Of a stretch of DNA of 12,607 bases, positions 12,487 through 12,607 are shown in pieces; within the stretch, counting starts at the first letter, position 1, and the number at the start of each line of letters is the position of its first letter. A program made the position numbers and the translations under genes. Source of the DNA: a bacterium (GTDB lineage Bacteria > Patescibacteriota > Minisyncoccia > UBA6257 > 2-01-FULL-56-20); NCBI GenBank assembly GCA_021817655.1, contig JAKAGE010000018.1, forward strand, positions 1 through 12,607. Reading direction: 5' to 3'. The notes under the pieces are model-generated. The model ran no database searches, was not told the origin of the DNA, and worked only from the letters and a program-made list of their open reading frames with translations.

Positions 12487-12558
12487 GCCCTCGTAGTTCA
12501 ATGGATAGAATATCTCCCTCCGAAGGAGGAGGTGCAGGTTCGATTCCTGCCGAGGGCA
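12487..12558 (+). tRNA. tRNA-Arg (anticodon CCG)
   Basis: The 72-nt sequence folds as a complete cloverleaf. Acceptor GCCCTCG pairs perfectly with CGAGGGC. The D arm is GTTC-AATGGATA-GAAT, with the conserved GG in the loop. The anticodon arm is TCTCC-CTCCGAA-GGAGG, with one T-G pair. The variable loop is AGGT. The T arm is GCAGG-TTCGATT-CCTGC. Loop positions 34-36 read CCG, decoding the arginine codon CGG, which is common in the genes around it. The discriminator is A12558. CCA is not encoded; the sequence continues CAGC, so the tail must be added enzymatically. The final 49 nt of the window (12559-12607) show no recognisable feature. Confidence 0.95.
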
Positions 12559-12607
12559 CAGCAAGAAGATAATCCCCTTATTCGGGTACGCGTCGCGGTC
12601 TGCTGAC

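Noticed and set aside
12322..12564. 80-codon minus-strand ORF starting MLCPRQESNLH
   Set aside because: Its N-terminal part is the reverse complement of tRNA-Arg; this kind of peptide is a well-known annotation artefact of tRNA genes.
1..12607. Search for CRISPR arrays, insertion sequences, phage genes or long repeats
   Set aside because: No regularly spaced repeats, no transposase or integrase motifs and no long terminal inverted repeats were seen on either strand by reading. Only the short repeats listed above were found.

Overview
The window is a gene-dense, GC-rich piece of bacterial chromosome (roughly 60% G+C by eye). It most resembles a member of the Patescibacteria/CPR, probably a GC-rich Parcubacteria lineage. 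This is inference from several features: small trimmed housekeeping proteins, a free-standing 5'-3' exonuclease, a MurE-like ligase with a reduced N-terminus, a histidine kinase of the SHQLR type, an EF-Tu-domain-2-like small protein, and very short intergenic gaps. TGA ends tsaE and holA, so the TGA=Gly code of Gracilibacteria/Absconditabacteria does not apply. No phage, transposon, CRISPR array or defence island is visible.

Layout. (a) 1-2276, plus strand: the 3' end of ruvB, a tail-anchored lamin-tail-domain protein, tsaE and a stand-alone FEN-type exonuclease. The last three overlap or touch and look like one operon. (b) 2312-3665: an orphan PAS sensor histidine kinase with its own extended -10 promoter. 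(c) 3781-6586: a hairpin terminator, pyrG, holA, and rpsT on the opposite strand, overlapping holA tail to tail. (d) 6594-8673: a divergent rpsT/ruvA promoter region, then ruvA and a MurE-like ligase. (e) 8674-8947, the longest gap: interleaved divergent promoters, a candidate 58-codon minus-strand small ORF with a perfect Shine-Dalgarno, and two hairpins. (f) 8948-12440: an MBL/beta-CASP nuclease, a SLOG/LOG-like nucleotide-binding protein, an EF-Tu-domain-2-like protein with a histone-H1-like tail, and an amino-acid permease, in close head-to-tail order. (g) 12487-12558: tRNA-Arg(CCG).

Functionally it is mostly information processing: Holliday junction branch migration (RuvA, RuvB), clamp loading (HolA), primer removal/repair (exonuclease), ribosome (S20), tRNA modification (TsaE), RNA decay (MBL/beta-CASP) and CTP supply (PyrG). 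Envelope functions are added by the MurE-like ligase, the lamin-tail protein and the permease.

Two signals stand out. First, at six or seven transcription-unit starts a TATAAT-like -10 box ends only about 6-13 nt before the start codon, with no usable Shine-Dalgarno. This predicts leaderless or nearly leaderless mRNAs, whereas the candidate small ORF and a few other genes carry good Shine-Dalgarno sites. Second, the 8674-8947 gap appears to hold an undescribed small gene or attenuated short RNA on the minus strand, divergent from the MBL nuclease.
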